Positions 63,567 through 64,000 of a stretch of DNA of 64,000 nucleotides are shown piece after piece. Under the pieces are notes generated by a model, which was given only the letters and a program-made list of their open reading frames with translations, did not search any database and was not told the origin of the DNA. The DNA comes from Bradyrhizobium sp. PSBB068 (GTDB taxonomy: Bacteria > Pseudomonadota > Alphaproteobacteria > Rhizobiales > Xanthobacteraceae). Both the position numbers and the translations under genes were made by a program. Location: contig CP069300.1 in NCBI GenBank assembly GCA_016839165.1, positions 6,954,001 through 7,018,000 of the forward strand. The letters run 5' to 3'. Position 1 is the stretch's first letter. Each line of letters opens with the position of its first letter.

Positions 63567-64000
63567 TTACGCCGCTTTTTTCTTCGCGGTGATCAGCTTG
63601 CGGTTGATCAGGACCTCGGCGATCTGCACGGCATTGAGCGCCGCGCCCTTGCGCAGATTGTCCGATACGCACCAGAACGCGAGACCATTCTCCACCGTCG
63701 CATCCTCGCGGATGCGGCTGATATAGGTCGCGTCCTCACCGGCGGCCTCATAGGGCGTGACGTAGCCACCCGGCTCGTGCTTGTCGATCACGAGGCAGCC
63801 CGGCGCATTGCGCAGGATGTTGCGCGCCTCGTCCGCGGTGATCGGATTGGCGAACTCGACATTGACCGCCTCGGAGTGACCGACGAACACCGGCACGCGC
63901 ACGCAGGTCGCGGTCAGCTTGATCTTGGGATCAAGAATTTTCTTGGTCTCCGCCATCATCTTCCACTCTTCCTTGGTGAAGCCGTCTTCCATGAAGACGT
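63567..64000 (-). CDS. asd: Aspartate-semialdehyde dehydrogenase, C-terminal part (cut by window edge)
   Basis: About 144 residues are visible, open through the right edge of the window (the frame continues before MEDGFTKEEWKM). Motifs TATCVRVPVFVGHSEAVNVEF (active-site His region), GGYVTPYEAAGEDATYISRIRED and WCVSDNLRKGAALNAVQIAE are those of the dimerisation/catalytic domain. The catalytic Cys lies outside the window. It makes aspartate semialdehyde for Lys, Thr, Met and DAP. It ends 25 bp before the YqhA gene start on the same strand. Confidence 0.95.
   Translation of the reverse strand, partial: VFMEDGFTKEEWKMMAETKKILDPKIKLTATCVRVPVFVGHSEAVNVEFANPITADEARNILRNAPGCLVIDKHEPGGYVTPYEAAGEDATYISRIREDATVENGLAFWCVSDNLRKGAALNAVQIAEVLINRKLITAKKKAA

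Overview
This 64 kb window looks like chromosomal DNA of a Bradyrhizobium-type alphaproteobacterium. The evidence is high GC with strong GC bias at third codon positions, protein sequences typical of Bradyrhizobiaceae, and many copies of extragenic palindromic repeats of the kind scattered through Bradyrhizobium genomes. Assignment below family level is inference. No tRNA, rRNA, CRISPR array, transposase, integrase of mobile type or plasmid/phage module was found. The only tyrosine recombinase is the housekeeping XerC.

Layout. 0.5-5.2 kb: an RlpA-like secreted protein, then priA (-) and xerC (+) divergent, and a DUF4337 membrane protein. 5.2-17.1 kb: a large minus-strand TCA-cycle cluster transcribed mdh, sucC, a DUF1579 gene, sucD, sucA, sucB/odhB, an SDR gene, lpd. 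It covers malate oxidation, the 2-oxoglutarate dehydrogenase complex and succinyl-CoA synthetase. 17.3-25 kb: zapE, thpR, a GDSL arylesterase, divergent from a lipoprotein/FtsX-type ABC exporter pair (tesA-ybbAP arrangement), a Bax-inhibitor-1 protein and a DUF2794 protein. 25-29.2 kb: an intergenic region with a candidate small RNA, a DUF1223 protein and aconitase. 29.4-32.6 kb: the cytochrome c maturation operon ccmA-B-C-D-G. 32.8-44.9 kb: an HhH protein, septation protein A, ftsY, a pseudouridine synthase, a DUF2336 protein, mtaB, dapF, two secreted proteins, a Tat-exported metallo-beta-lactamase-fold hydrolase, then ffh-rpsP-rimM.

44.9-50.1 kb is an accessory block splitting the usually compact rpsP-rimM-trmD-rplS operon. 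It carries a LysR regulator, a divergent MFS transporter, a zinc-less MDR oxidoreductase and two tandem paralogous secreted proteins of unknown function. It is bounded by a duplicated 3' end of the MDR gene. trmD-rplS and leuC follow. 53.2-59.5 kb, between leuC and leuD, is a second accessory stretch: three small secreted proteins rich in Gly/His/Tyr/Arg, a DUF1330 protein, an HdeD-like membrane protein, a PRC-barrel protein, a coiled-coil protein, an AraC regulator and a zincin metallopeptidase. This reads as an envelope/stress set. leuD, a DXD glycosyltransferase, a CitE-like lyase, a beta-carbonic anhydrase, a UPF0114 membrane protein and the 3' part of asd finish the window.

The most noteworthy observations are: (i) the accessory block with a decayed gene-end duplication and an unnamed tandem secreted family; (ii) a candidate ~120-nt small RNA at 25.1-25.24 kb whose closing stem competes with its own terminator; (iii) a repeat inserted exactly at the ccmA/ccmB junction with an 8-bp flanking duplication; (iv) a repeat that now encodes the C-terminus and stop codon of MtaB; (v) a 56-bp-period tandem array of the dispersed palindrome. 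All calls come from reading the sequence only; no database search was possible.
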